Assembly (NCBI RefSeq): GCF_030695085.1
Contig: NZ_JAUYTS010000232.1
Span: 21,099-85,098, forward strand
Direction: 5' to 3'
DNA: 64,000 nucleotides
Source: Falsiroseomonas sp.
GTDB taxonomy: Bacteria > Pseudomonadota > Alphaproteobacteria > Acetobacterales > Acetobacteraceae
Shown: in pieces, positions 1 through 9,303 of the stretch
How the letters are laid out: the number at the start of each line of letters is the position of its first letter
Numbering within the stretch: position 1 is the stretch's first letter
Position numbers and translations under genes: made by a program
Notes under the pieces: generated by a model
Databases searched by the model: none
What the model was told of the DNA's origin: nothing
The model's input: the letters and a program-made list of their open reading frames with translations, nothing else

Positions 1-1000
1 CATCGTCGACCACGAGCTGTCGCCGAGCCAGATCCGCAACCTGGAACGCGCCACCGGCGCCCAGGTGCTGGATCGCACCGGCGTGATCGTGGAGATCTTC
101 CACCGCCACGCCAATACGCGGGAGGCGAAGCTTCAGGTGGAGATGGCGCGGCTGAAATACGTCGCCCCCCGTCTGCGCGAATCCTCGGGCGGCGGCGGGC
201 GGCAGCAGGGGCCGGGCGCGGGCGAGACCAGCCTCGATCTCGATCGCCGCAAGATCCGTGACCGCATCTCCGAGCTGAAGGACCAGCTGGAGGCGGTGCA
301 GCGCGACGGGGACAATCGGCGTTCCGCACGGCGGGACCAGCTGCGGGTGGCGCTGGTCGGCTACACCAATGCGGGCAAATCCTCGCTCATGCGGGCGCTG
401 ACCGGCAGCCAGGTGCTGGTGGAGGACAAGCTGTTCGCCACGCTCGACACCACCGTCCGCATTCTGCAGCCGGAGACGCGGCCGCGCATCCTGGTCTCGG
501 ACACGGTCGGCTTCATCAAGCAGTTGCCGCATGACCTGGTGGCGTCGTTCCGTTCCACCCTGGCGGAGGCGCTGGAAGCCTCGCTGCTGCTGTTCGTGGT
601 GGATGCCTCCGACCCGACCTATGAGGCGCAACTGGAGGTCAGCCGCAGCGTATTGCGGGAGATTGGCGCGGATGCGGTGCCGTCCCGCCTGGTGCTGAAC
701 AAGATGGACCGGGTCGATGCCGCCGGCCGCGCCGCGCTGGCGGAGAAGCACCCTGACGCGATCATGCTGTCCGCCCATGCGCCGGAGGATGTCGCGGCGC
801 TGCGGGAGACTCTGATAGCCTTCTTCGAGGCGCAGATGGAGGAGGATGTGCTGATGCTGCCCTATGCGAAGCAGGGGCTGATCGGCGAGGTCTATGAAAG
901 CGCCCGCGTCCTGTCCGAGGATTTCAACGAGGCAGGCCGCGTCCTGAAGGTCCGCGGCCTGCCCGGTGCGATTGCGCGTTTGCGCCGTAGCCTCGCCTGA
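1..1000 (+). CDS. hflX: GTPase HflX, 5' end outside the window
   Basis: HflX is a ribosome-associated GTPase that in other bacteria helps split stalled or heat-damaged ribosomes. The frame is open from base 2, so about 332 codons are present of the usual 400-450 and the true start lies upstream; the GTG at 65 is internal. The first residues (IVDHELSPSQIRNLE) belong to the conserved HflX N-terminal domain. A basic, charged linker follows, then the G domain with G1 GYTNAGKSS, G3 DTVGFI and G4 NKMD. In many proteobacteria hflX follows hfq, which cannot be checked here. The gene ends 3 bases from the convergent gene at 1004. Identification is secure; only the start is missing. Confidence 0.95.
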   Translation, partial: IVDHELSPSQIRNLERATGAQVLDRTGVIVEIFHRHANTREAKLQVEMARLKYVAPRLRESSGGGGRQQGPGAGETSLDLDRRKIRDRISELKDQLEAVQRDGDNRRSARRDQLRVALVGYTNAGKSSLMRALTGSQVLVEDKLFATLDTTVRILQPETRPRILVSDTVGFIKQLPHDLVASFRSTLAEALEASLLLFVVDASDPTYEAQLEVSRSVLREIGADAVPSRLVLNKMDRVDAAGRAALAEKHPDAIMLSAHAPEDVAALRETLIAFFEAQMEEDVLMLPYAKQGLIGEVYESARVLSEDFNEAGRVLKVRGLPGAIARLRRSLA

Positions 1001-1003
1001 CCG

Positions 1004-2578
1004 CTAGCGCTTGGTCACGCCCCAGAACACCGGCACGGTGGTCGGCCGCAGACCCTCGATGTTGCTGCGATGCGCGGCCAGCGTGCGGAATTGCCCGGCA
1101 TTGATGTAGGGCAGCACGTGATAGGCGCGGGCATGGACGCGGTGCAGGATTTCCTGCCGCTTCGCCGCGTCATTCTCCTCCCACCACGACCGGCGCAGCG
1201 CCTCAAGCTCAGCATCGCAGGGCCAGCCGGTCAGGCCACCTTCGCAGGGGCTGGCGAGGTACAGGTTGGTCAGGGGGTTCTGCCCGTCCAGCACATTGGC
1301 GACCGTGACGAACATGTTCCAGCCGCCCTGTTCCACCGGCTCCCGCCGGTTGCGACGCTGGGTGACGGTGGCCCAGTCCATGCTTGGCACATCCATGGTC
1401 AGGCCGCCGCGCTGGAAGGCGGCGGCCATGGTCAGCGTGGCCGCGTTGTTGATCGGGCTGTCGGCGGCGTTCATGAAGACCACGCGGCGCCCGTCATAGC
1501 CGGCCTGCCGAAGCAGGGCGCGGGCGCGGTCCAGGCTTTCGGCGCGCAGGCCCTCGGCGCCGGCATCCGATTGCAGTGGCGTGTTGCAGAAGAAGTAGGC
1601 GGGGCAGTAGGGCACCTGCTCGGATGGGCGAACGCCGATGGCGTTCAGCACATCCTGCTGGTTGATCAGGTGCAGCAGCGCCTGGCGGGCCTCCGGCTTG
1701 TCGAAGGGCGGCTGGGTGTGGTTCAGCCGCAGCCAGACCATGAAGCCCACCGGGTTCAGCGCGAAGGTGCGGATGTTGCGGTTGCGCTCCAGCACCGGGA
1801 TCAGATCCGGTGAGGGCTGTTCGATGAAGTCGATCTCACCGGCCTGCAGGGCGGCCGCTGCCGTGGCGGGGTCTGGCATCGCCACCCATTCCAGCCGGTC
1901 GATGTTCACCACCTTGCCGCCGGCCAGCCCATCGGCCGGCTCCGGCCGCGGGCGATAGGCGGGGTTGCGCAGGTAGACGGCGCGGTTGCCCACCTGCCAT
2001 TCACGCGGCTGGAAGATGAAGGGGCCGCTGCCGGTCGCTTCCGTGATCGCGGTGGCGGCCGGTGTCTGGGCGATACGTTCCGGCATGACGAACAACGCGC
2101 TTGCCGTGGGGCGTGCCAGCGCCTCCGTCACCAGTGCGAAGGGGCGCGAAAGCTGGATGGTGAAGGTCTTCTCATCCACCACCTCCATCGCCGCGGTTGA
2201 GGCCGCGAGCGCCCGGCCGACGATGTCACGCTGCGACCAGCGGCGGATCGAGGCCACGGCATCGGCCGCGCGCACCGGCGTGCCGTCATGGAAGGCGAGG
2301 CCTTCGCGCAGGGTGAAGCGGTGGCTCATGCCATCCGCGCTTGGCTCGTGCCGATCAACCATCTGCGGCCGGGCGACGCCCTGGCTGTCGAGCGCGAAAA
2401 GCTGATCGTACACCATGAAGCCATGGTTGCGGACGAAGGCGGCGGTGGAGTTCACCGGGTCCAGGCTCGCCAGGTCATTGATCAGCACGACGCGCAGTGT
2501 CGATTGCGCCGTGGCAAGGGCCGGTGCGAGGCCAATGGCCGCCGCCGCTGCGATGCCCAACCAATATCTGCGCTTCAT
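1004..2578 (-). CDS. ABC transporter substrate-binding protein, family 5 (oligopeptide/nickel type)
   Basis: A 524-residue periplasmic solute-binding protein of the SBP_bac_5 family, which captures peptides, nickel chelates or other small molecules for an ABC importer. It starts with a signal peptide (KRR, a hydrophobic core, cleavage likely after ATAQ near residue 25). The mature part has the family hallmarks: NDLASLDPVNS near the start, then a stretch around LREGLAFHDGTPV that is characteristic of these proteins. It is transcribed away from the amidohydrolase at 2730 and from the permease and ATPase genes that follow, so it is probably a second receptor for the same transporter. Substrate is unknown. 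The ATG at 2578 has AGGA about 13 bases upstream. Confidence 0.9.
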   Translation of the reverse strand: MKRRYWLGIAAAAAIGLAPALATAQSTLRVVLINDLASLDPVNSTAAFVRNHGFMVYDQLFALDSQGVARPQMVDRHEPSADGMSHRFTLREGLAFHDGTPVRAADAVASIRRWSQRDIVGRALAASTAAMEVVDEKTFTIQLSRPFALVTEALARPTASALFVMPERIAQTPAATAITEATGSGPFIFQPREWQVGNRAVYLRNPAYRPRPEPADGLAGGKVVNIDRLEWVAMPDPATAAAALQAGEIDFIEQPSPDLIPVLERNRNIRTFALNPVGFMVWLRLNHTQPPFDKPEARQALLHLINQQDVLNAIGVRPSEQVPYCPAYFFCNTPLQSDAGAEGLRAESLDRARALLRQAGYDGRRVVFMNAADSPINNAATLTMAAAFQRGGLTMDVPSMDWATVTQRRNRREPVEQGGWNMFVTVANVLDGQNPLTNLYLASPCEGGLTGWPCDAELEALRRSWWEENDAAKRQEILHRVHARAYHVLPYINAGQFRTLAAHRSNIEGLRPTTVPVFWGVTKR

Positions 2579-2664
2579 TGGATATCATCCTGCCTAGGGA
2601 AGCAGCGATCATCTCCGCAGGCCGGCTCCGGTGCAATGTTGTAGCGTCATCGCCGGGTTGACGG

Positions 2665-2692
2665 GTGCAGATCGCCGCAGGACAGTCTGCAC
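2665..2692. promoter_or_regulatory. Inverted repeat in a divergent promoter region (candidate operator)
   Basis: The 130-base gap between two divergent genes holds a perfect 7-base inverted repeat, GTGCAGA and TCTGCAC, separated by 14 bases. A TTGACG that could be a -35 element lies just before it at 2658-2663. Position and symmetry suit a repressor or activator site controlling the transporter cluster, but the match could be chance. Confidence 0.35.
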
Positions 2693-2729
2693 ATTCACTG
2701 CTGCGCGCGGAATGGGGTTTGACGGCTTG

Positions 2730-4361
2730 ATGGGCCAGGATGTTGTTTTTACCGGCGGACGCGTCTTTCGCGGACTGGCGGGCGGCTTTGCCGAAGCGGT
2801 GGCGGTGCGGGATGGCCGCGTGCTCGCGGTGGGGAGCGAGGCCGAGGTTGCGGCCGCCGCCCCACAGGCCCGGCGCGTGGCGCTGGAGGGGCGCGTCGCG
2901 ATCCCCGCCTTCAACGAGGCGCATATGCACCTGCTGCCCTACGGCCTGGCGCTGGCGGGCGTGAACCTGCGGGCCGAGGAAGTTCGCAGCCTGGATGAGG
3001 TGCTGGCGCGAATCGGCAAGGCCGCGAAGGAATCGCCGAAGGGCGCCTGGGTGCTCGGCCGCGGCTACGACCATGCGGAGCTGGATATCGGTCGCCACCC
3101 CACGGCGGCGGAGCTGGACCGCGTTTCGCCCGACAATCCCGTCTTCATCGTCCGCACCTGCGGCCATATGGGCGTGGCGAACACCGCCGCGATGCGCGCG
3201 GCCGGCGTCGGCCACAACACGCCGGACCCCGAGGGCGGCGTGGTGGAGCGCAAGGCTGGCGCGCTGACCGGGCTGTTCCAGGAACGCGCCATGCGGTTGA
3301 TCCGCGACGTTGTGCCGGAGCCGGATGAGGCGACACTGGTGGATGCGATTGAGCGCGCCGGCAATCACCTCGCCTCGCTCGGCTTCGCTTCCGCCACCGA
3401 CATGAATGTCGGCATGACGGCGGGCATGGCGGAGGTCGCGGCGTTTCGCAAAGCCGTCGCCACGGGCCGTTCGCCGATGCGGATGTGGAACGTACTCGCC
3501 GGAAACCCCGAGGGTATCGCGCTGCAGGCCTGGGAGGCCGGGCTGCGGCCGATGCAGGGCGACGACATGCTGCGCTGGGGCGCGGTGAAGGTGTTCGCCG
3601 ATGGCTCCGCGGGCGGGCTGACGGCGGCCTTCTTCGACCCCTATCTGGAAAGCGCCGGCGGCGGCACCGGCGTCTTCACCTTCCCGGATGAGAAGATCCA
3701 TGCGCTGCTGAAGCTGTTTCACGAACAGGGCTGGCAGCTCGACATCCACGCTATCGGCGATGCGGCGATCGAACAGGTGCTGGTCGGCATGGAGATGGCG
3801 GATAGCGAGGCGCATCCCTTCCTCGGCCGCCGCCACCGTATCGAGCATTGCGGCTTCCTGACGCCGCATCAGCGCAAGCGCATGCTGGCGCGCGGCATCC
3901 TGCCGGTGCCGCAGCCGGCCTTCATGTACGAATTCGGCGACACCTATATCCGCAATCTCGGCCGCGCGCGGTCCGAGGAAGCCTATCCGATGCGGACCTG
4001 GCTGGAGGAGGGGCATCATCCCGCGGCGTCGTCGGACTGCCCGGTCTCCTCGGTCGATCCCTTCGCCAATCTGTTCACCATGCTGACGCGCAAGACCAAT
4101 CGTGGCACGGTGCTGGGGCCGGACCAGACGCTGACGGCGGAGCAGGCGGTGCATTGCCAGACCTGGTGCGGCGCCTACACGCAATTCGCCGAGGACCGCC
4201 GCGGCACGCTGGAGCCCGGCATGCAGGCGGACATCGCCGTGCTGTCGCGCGACATCTTCGCCTGCGATCCGGAGCTGATCCTGCGCGACACGCGGGCTGA
4301 CCTGACGCTGCGCGGTGGCGAGGTGATCTTCGACCGGCATGGGGCGCTTGCGCCATGCTGA
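2730..4361 (+). CDS. Amidohydrolase, YtcJ-like (COG1574)
   Basis: A 543-residue metal-dependent amidohydrolase of the YtcJ/exoenzyme-regulatory AepA-like group. It has the small N-terminal beta domain (VVFTGGRVFRG), the first metal-binding motif AFNEAHMHLLP, a later IHAIGDAA, HCGFL and the C-terminal ASSDCPVSSVDPFANL that carries the conserved aspartate. These enzymes hydrolyse C-N bonds in small cyclic or linear amides; the substrate here is unknown. I place the start at ATG 2730 (MGQDVVF), with GGGG 12 bases upstream; ATG 2712 is an alternative, and the longer frame from 2631 is unlikely. The end overlaps the permease start by 7 bases, so it is the first gene of the transporter operon. Confidence 0.88.
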   Translation: MGQDVVFTGGRVFRGLAGGFAEAVAVRDGRVLAVGSEAEVAAAAPQARRVALEGRVAIPAFNEAHMHLLPYGLALAGVNLRAEEVRSLDEVLARIGKAAKESPKGAWVLGRGYDHAELDIGRHPTAAELDRVSPDNPVFIVRTCGHMGVANTAAMRAAGVGHNTPDPEGGVVERKAGALTGLFQERAMRLIRDVVPEPDEATLVDAIERAGNHLASLGFASATDMNVGMTAGMAEVAAFRKAVATGRSPMRMWNVLAGNPEGIALQAWEAGLRPMQGDDMLRWGAVKVFADGSAGGLTAAFFDPYLESAGGGTGVFTFPDEKIHALLKLFHEQGWQLDIHAIGDAAIEQVLVGMEMADSEAHPFLGRRHRIEHCGFLTPHQRKRMLARGILPVPQPAFMYEFGDTYIRNLGRARSEEAYPMRTWLEEGHHPAASSDCPVSSVDPFANLFTMLTRKTNRGTVLGPDQTLTAEQAVHCQTWCGAYTQFAEDRRGTLEPGMQADIAVLSRDIFACDPELILRDTRADLTLRGGEVIFDRHGALAPC

Positions 4362-5296
4362 GGCATGCCGTCCAGCGGCTGATGCTGGCGGTGCCGGTGA
4401 TGTTCGGCGTGCTGCTGGTGGGCTTCCTGCTGATGCAGGTGGTGCCCACCGACCCCGCCATCGTCCGCGCCGGCCCGAATGCGAGTGCCGAGGTCATCGC
4501 CCAGATCCGTACCGATCTCGGGCTGGACGAGCCGCTATATGTGCAGTTCGCGCTGTATCTGTGGCGGCTGGCGCAGGGCGATCTCGGCGTCTCCATCATC
4601 AACAACGTGCCGGTCGCGCATGAGCTCGCCTCCACCATCGGCCCAACGCTGGAGCTGATGTTCGCCAGCCTGATCTGGTCCATCCCGCTCGGCATCGCGA
4701 TGGGCACGGTGGGCGCCTATCTGCGCGGCTCGCTGATCGACCGCATCGTCATGGCCTTCAGCGTGGCGGGCGTTTCCGTGCCGGTGTTCTTCTTAGGCCT
4801 GGTGCTGATCTGGTTCGTCGGATTCCAGTGGCAGTGGCTGCCCTTCACGGGGCGGGAGGGACCGCTCTGGACCTGGCAGGGGCTGCGCGCGGTGATCCTG
4901 CCGGCCATCACGCTCGGCGGCGTCTTCGTCGGGCCGGTGGCGCGCATGACGCGCACGGCGGTGCTGGATGTGCTGGGCGCGGACCATGTCCGCACGGCGC
5001 GCGCCAAGGGGCTGTCGGAGCGGCTGGTGGTCACGCGGCATGCGCTGCGCAACGCCATGGTGCCGGTGGTGACGCTGATCGGGTTGCAGATCGGCTTCCT
5101 GCTCGGCGGCGCGGTGGTGACCGAAACCGTGTTCTCCTGGCCCGGCGTCGGGCGGCTCGCTGTGGGCGCCATCCTGTCCTCCGATTTCCCGATGGCGCAG
5201 GGCACCATCATCGTGTTGTCGATGGGCTTCATCCTGGTGAATCTGACTGTGGATCTTCTGTATGGCGTGCTCGACCCGCGGGTGCGGGCATCATGA
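4355..5296 (+). CDS. ABC transporter permease, DppB/OppB type
   Basis: A 313-residue inner-membrane permease of the DppB family. The N-terminal half has the usual first helix followed by the family segment ending VPTDPAIV, a periplasmic domain, then five further membrane segments. The cytoplasmic EAA-like loop (GADHVRTARAKGL) that docks on the ATPase is present. The gene overlaps the amidohydrolase by 7 bases and pairs with the DppC-type permease 74 bases downstream. Substrate cannot be read from sequence; similarity to dipeptide, glutathione and nickel importers is only at family level. Confidence 0.92.
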   Translation: MLRHAVQRLMLAVPVMFGVLLVGFLLMQVVPTDPAIVRAGPNASAEVIAQIRTDLGLDEPLYVQFALYLWRLAQGDLGVSIINNVPVAHELASTIGPTLELMFASLIWSIPLGIAMGTVGAYLRGSLIDRIVMAFSVAGVSVPVFFLGLVLIWFVGFQWQWLPFTGREGPLWTWQGLRAVILPAITLGGVFVGPVARMTRTAVLDVLGADHVRTARAKGLSERLVVTRHALRNAMVPVVTLIGLQIGFLLGGAVVTETVFSWPGVGRLAVGAILSSDFPMAQGTIIVLSMGFILVNLTVDLLYGVLDPRVRAS

Positions 5297-5369
5297 TGAC
5301 CTCCGATGATCGCAGGGCGCAGACACCCCTGGCGGCGCGCAGCGGAGATCTGAAGCGGATGCCCCGGCC

Positions 5370-6236
5370 ATGAGCACCACCGTGACCGAAATCACAGCAC
5401 CGGCCCGGCCGGGCACGCTGAAGATCCTGCTGCGGGAACCGGCGGCGGCCGTCTCGCTCGCCGTGGTGGTGCTGGTGATCCTGGCGGCGCTGCTGGCGCC
5501 CTGGCTTGCGCCGCATGACCCCTTTGAGACGGACCTGATGGCGGTGATGCAGCCGCCGGGCGAAGGCGCCTATCTGCTCGGCACGGATGGGCAGGGGCGG
5601 GACATGCTGTCGCGCATGCTGTTCGGGCTGCGGGTGACGCTGGCGATGGGCGCGCTCAGTCTCGGCATCGGTGGCGTCATCGGCGTGGCGATGGGTTTTG
5701 CGGCGGCCTATTACCGGCGCATCGACGGGCTGCTGATGCGGCTGGCCGATATCATGCTGTCCTTTCCCGCCATCCTGTTCGGCCTGGCGATCGCGGCCAT
5801 CTTCGGCCCTGGCGTCACGGCCGTGGTGATCGCGCTGGCGGTGGCCACCGTGCCGCTGATGGCGCGCATCTCGCGTTCCACAGCACTGGTGGTGCTCGGC
5901 CAGGACTACATCGAGGCGGCGCGCGCACAGGGCATGGGGGATGCGCGGCTGATCTGGCGGCACCTGATGCCGAACTGCGCCTCGCCGATCCTGGTGTTCT
6001 CCACGCTGCGCTTCGGGCAGGTGATCCTGCTGGGCTCCGCGCTGTCCTTCCTCGGCCTCGGTGCGCAGCCGCCGATCGCGGAACTTGGCGCCATGGCAGC
6101 CCAGGGGCGCACCTTCCTGTTCTTCGCGCCGCACATCTCGGTCATTCCAGCCATCGGCATCTTCGTCGTCGTGCTGGCCTTCAACGTGCTTGGGGACGCG
6201 CTGCGCGACGCGCTCGACCCCCGGCTTCGTATCTAG
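5370..6236 (+). CDS. ABC transporter permease, DppC/OppC type
   Basis: A 288-residue partner permease of the DppC family, with a short cytoplasmic N-terminus, the N-terminal OppC segment (LAPWLAPHDPF), six predicted membrane helices and the EAA-like loop GQDYIEAARAQGMG. The conserved LLGTDGQGRDMLSRM stretch follows the first periplasmic part. The 73 bases before it hold no in-frame earlier start, so ATG 5370 is used. It forms the translocation pore together with the upstream permease, and is followed after 18 bases by the operon's own solute-binding protein. Confidence 0.92.
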   Translation: MSTTVTEITAPARPGTLKILLREPAAAVSLAVVVLVILAALLAPWLAPHDPFETDLMAVMQPPGEGAYLLGTDGQGRDMLSRMLFGLRVTLAMGALSLGIGGVIGVAMGFAAAYYRRIDGLLMRLADIMLSFPAILFGLAIAAIFGPGVTAVVIALAVATVPLMARISRSTALVVLGQDYIEAARAQGMGDARLIWRHLMPNCASPILVFSTLRFGQVILLGSALSFLGLGAQPPIAELGAMAAQGRTFLFFAPHISVIPAIGIFVVVLAFNVLGDALRDALDPRLRI

Positions 6237-6254
6237 TCAGGCAGGGAGAAAAAG

Positions 6255-7853
6255 ATGAGGTTCCTCAAGGGCGCAATGGTCGCCGCACTGGCGGCGGTAA
6301 CCGCCGTGCCGGTGCTGCCGGCCGTGGCACAGACGCCGCGCAACACGGTGGTGTTCCTGCGCGAGATCGACGCGGACCGCTACGACCTGCACCGCTCCAC
6401 CGCGCGCAGCGCGGGCGAAGTGGTGGGCATGATGACCGACACGCTGGTCACCATGGATTTCGACGGCCAGACCATCCGCCCAGGCCTGGCCGAGCGCTGG
6501 ACCGTCTCGGATGACGGCAAGACCTACACTTTCCATCTGCGCCAGGGCGTCACCTTCTGCGACGGCAAGGCCTTCACCGCGGAAGACGTGGTGTATTCGA
6601 TCAACCGCTGGATCTCGCGCGAGACGCGCAGCCCGGTGGCGTGGCGCGCTGGCTCGGTGAAGGAGATTCGCGCGGTCGATGCCCACACCGTCGAGTATGA
6701 GCTGAACGAGCCCTTCTCCGAACTCCTGTCGCAGCTCACGCTGTTCTTCGCCGGCGTCATCGACAAGGCGACGGTTGATCGGCTCGGCCAGAACTTCGGC
6801 AGCCAGGGCTTCAACGGCACCGGCCCGTATTGCTGGCAATCCTGGACTCCGCGGAACGAGCTGGTGCTGACGCGCCACCCGAACTACCGCTGGGGCCCGC
6901 CCATGTACCAGAACCAGGGCCCGGCGCATGTCGAGCGCATTGTCTGGCGCGTGGTGCCGGAACCCTCCGCCCGACTGGCCGCGATCCAGACCGGGGCTGC
7001 GGACGTCACGCAGTACATCCCGACCATCGCCATCAACAGCCTGCGCCGCGTGCCGACCGTGACCATGCTGACCCAGCCCAACTACTTCTGGGACTTCTAC
7101 CTGGGCTTCAAGGTGGACAAGCCCGTGATGAATGACCGCGCCGTGCGCCGCGCGATCCACCAGGCGGTGGACCGTGAGGCGCTGGTGCGCGCCGTGTGGT
7201 CGGGCCATGCCCAGCCGGCGCTGAACATCATCAACCCGAATGCGCTGGACTATGACGCACAGTCGGACACGATGGTGCCGCGCTTCGACCCGGCCGCCGC
7301 CCAGCGCACGCTGGATGAGGCCGGTTGGACCATGGGCTCCGATGGCGTGCGCGTGAAGGACGGCCAGCGCGCCACCTTCCTGACCTACGGCATCAACACG
7401 CTGGAGAATCAGCGCCAGAGCGAGATCATCCAGCAGCAGCTGCGCCGCGTCGGTATCGAGATGCGGATCCAGCTGTTCGACGCGACCGTTGCCTGGGGCC
7501 GCATGGCCACCCAGGAATTCGATGCGCTGTTCCTGTCCTACCCGTACTTCTCGGCCGGCGATGCGCTGAGCCTCTACTGGCACAGCCGTGCACGGCCGAC
7601 GCCGAACCGGATGAACTGGAACAACCCGCAGACCGACGCCTGGCTGGATGAGGCGCGCAGCGCGACCGACCCCGCCGTGCGCCGCACCGCGCTCGCCAAC
7701 ATCCAGCGCCAGCTGGCCGAGGAAGCGCCCTGGCTGACCACCGCGCGTGAACAGCTTTTCGTCGCGGTTTCCAACCGCGTCACCGGGCTGCGCGCGCATG
7801 GGCTGTATGGCATCGGCGTCTACAAGGCGCTCGACATGCGCACGACGCGATAA
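6255..7853 (+). CDS. ABC transporter substrate-binding protein, family 5
   Basis: A 532-residue periplasmic binding protein of the SBP_bac_5 family with a clear signal peptide (RFLK, alanine-rich core, cleavage near AVAQ at residue 26). The family stretch around LRQGVTFCDGKAFTAEDVV and the C-terminal fold are present. It sits between the permease pair and the second amidohydrolase on the same strand, with AGGGAGAAA as ribosome binding site, so it is the cognate receptor of the importer. It differs clearly in sequence from the divergent binding protein at 1004-2578, which suggests the transporter serves at least two ligands or that one protein was recruited. Confidence 0.92.
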   Translation: MRFLKGAMVAALAAVTAVPVLPAVAQTPRNTVVFLREIDADRYDLHRSTARSAGEVVGMMTDTLVTMDFDGQTIRPGLAERWTVSDDGKTYTFHLRQGVTFCDGKAFTAEDVVYSINRWISRETRSPVAWRAGSVKEIRAVDAHTVEYELNEPFSELLSQLTLFFAGVIDKATVDRLGQNFGSQGFNGTGPYCWQSWTPRNELVLTRHPNYRWGPPMYQNQGPAHVERIVWRVVPEPSARLAAIQTGAADVTQYIPTIAINSLRRVPTVTMLTQPNYFWDFYLGFKVDKPVMNDRAVRRAIHQAVDREALVRAVWSGHAQPALNIINPNALDYDAQSDTMVPRFDPAAAQRTLDEAGWTMGSDGVRVKDGQRATFLTYGINTLENQRQSEIIQQQLRRVGIEMRIQLFDATVAWGRMATQEFDALFLSYPYFSAGDALSLYWHSRARPTPNRMNWNNPQTDAWLDEARSATDPAVRRTALANIQRQLAEEAPWLTTAREQLFVAVSNRVTGLRAHGLYGIGVYKALDMRTTR

Positions 7854-7869
7854 AGGGAGAGAAACCGGC

Positions 7870-9303
7870 ATGACCACAACCGTCATCCGCAACGCCGACC
7901 TGGTCGTTGCATGGGACGCCTCGGCGCAGCAGCACATCTATCTGCCCGATGCCGATGTGGCCTTCACCGGCGGAGCCATCAGCTTCGTCGGCCGTGGCTA
8001 CACCGGCGAGGCGGAGGAGGAAATCAGCGGCTCCGGGCTGATGGTCATGCCGGGGCTGGTGAACATCCACTCCCACCCGTCCAGCGAGCCGATGAACAAG
8101 GGGCTGATCGACGAGATCGGCTCGCCGGGCCTGTACAATTCCTCGCTGTATGAATTCATGCCGATCTTCCGGGCGGATTCGGAAGCGGTGCCGTCCTGCG
8201 TGCGCGTCGCGCTGTCCGAATTGCTGCTGTCCGGCGTGACGACGGTGGCGGACCTGTCCATGGCGCATCCGGGCTGGATGGATCTGCTGGCGGAATCGGG
8301 CATGCGGGTCTGCATCGCGCCGATGTTCAAATCGGCGAAGTGGTTCACCAAGAATGGCCACGTCGTCGAATATGAATGGGACGAGGCCGCCGGCGAGAAG
8401 GCGATGGGCGAGGCGCTGTCGCTGATCGAGCGCGCCGAGCAGCATGAAAGCGGTCGGCTGTTCGGCATGGTGGTGCCGGCGCAGATCGACACCTGCACCG
8501 ACACGCTGTTGAAGGAGAGTTTCCAGGAAGCCGAGAAGCGCGGCGTGTCCTGGCAGATCCACGCGGCGCAATCCGTGGTGGAATTCCATGAGATCACCCG
8601 CCGCACCGGCAAGACGCCGATCGGCTGGCTGGATTCCATGGGGCTGCTGAGCGAACGCAGCATCATCGGCCACGGCATCTTCCTCGATGACCATCCCTCG
8701 ACGAAGTGGTGGACCGATAGCGACATGGGCCGTCTGGCGGAGACCGGCACGACCGTCGCGCATTGCCCGACCGTCTTCGCGCGCCGCGGCATCACGCTGA
8801 AGCATTTCGGGCGCTACAAGCGCGCGGGCGTGAATATGGGCCTCGGGACGGATACCTATCCGCACAACATGCTGGATGAGATGCGGCTTGTCGCCTATCT
8901 CGCCCGCACCCAGGCCAATGACCCGCGCAGCATGACGACGACGGAGCTGTTCGACGCAGCGACGATCGGCGGCGCCAAGGCGCTGGGGCGAGAGGATATC
9001 GGCCGGCTCGCGCCCGGCATGCGCGCCGACTTCGTGCTGGTGGATGTGACGCATCCGATGATGCGTCCTTGCCGCGACCCGGTGCGCAGCCTGGTCTATG
9101 CGGCGGGCGATCGCGCCGTGCGCGATGTCTACGTCGATGGCAACAAGGTGGTCGCCGACGGCAAGGTGACGACCATGGACTACCACGGCGCCGCCGCGCA
9201 TCTGCATGAGGCGCAGAAGCGCATCGTGGAAAAGGCACCGTCGCAGGATTGGGCGCATCGCCCGGTCGACGTGTCCTCGCCGCCTACCTTCCGGTGGTCA
9301 TGA
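7870..9303 (+). CDS. Amidohydrolase, TrzN/AtzA/SsnA-like
   Basis: A 477-residue amidohydrolase of the cytosine-deaminase/chlorohydrolase group. Metal ligands are visible: HSHP near residue 58, IHAAQ, HCP and GTDTYPHNM with the catalytic aspartate. Such enzymes deaminate or dechlorinate heterocycles or hydrolyse related C-N bonds; the true substrate is unknown. The start is ATG 7870, preceded by AGGGAGA at 7854-7860; an upstream in-frame extension to 7747 lies inside the previous gene and is rejected. Its stop overlaps the next start (ATGA at 9300). Being inside the importer operon, it probably acts on the imported compound or its first breakdown product. Confidence 0.88.
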   Translation: MTTTVIRNADLVVAWDASAQQHIYLPDADVAFTGGAISFVGRGYTGEAEEEISGSGLMVMPGLVNIHSHPSSEPMNKGLIDEIGSPGLYNSSLYEFMPIFRADSEAVPSCVRVALSELLLSGVTTVADLSMAHPGWMDLLAESGMRVCIAPMFKSAKWFTKNGHVVEYEWDEAAGEKAMGEALSLIERAEQHESGRLFGMVVPAQIDTCTDTLLKESFQEAEKRGVSWQIHAAQSVVEFHEITRRTGKTPIGWLDSMGLLSERSIIGHGIFLDDHPSTKWWTDSDMGRLAETGTTVAHCPTVFARRGITLKHFGRYKRAGVNMGLGTDTYPHNMLDEMRLVAYLARTQANDPRSMTTTELFDAATIGGAKALGREDIGRLAPGMRADFVLVDVTHPMMRPCRDPVRSLVYAAGDRAVRDVYVDGNKVVADGKVTTMDYHGAAAHLHEAQKRIVEKAPSQDWAHRPVDVSSPPTFRWS

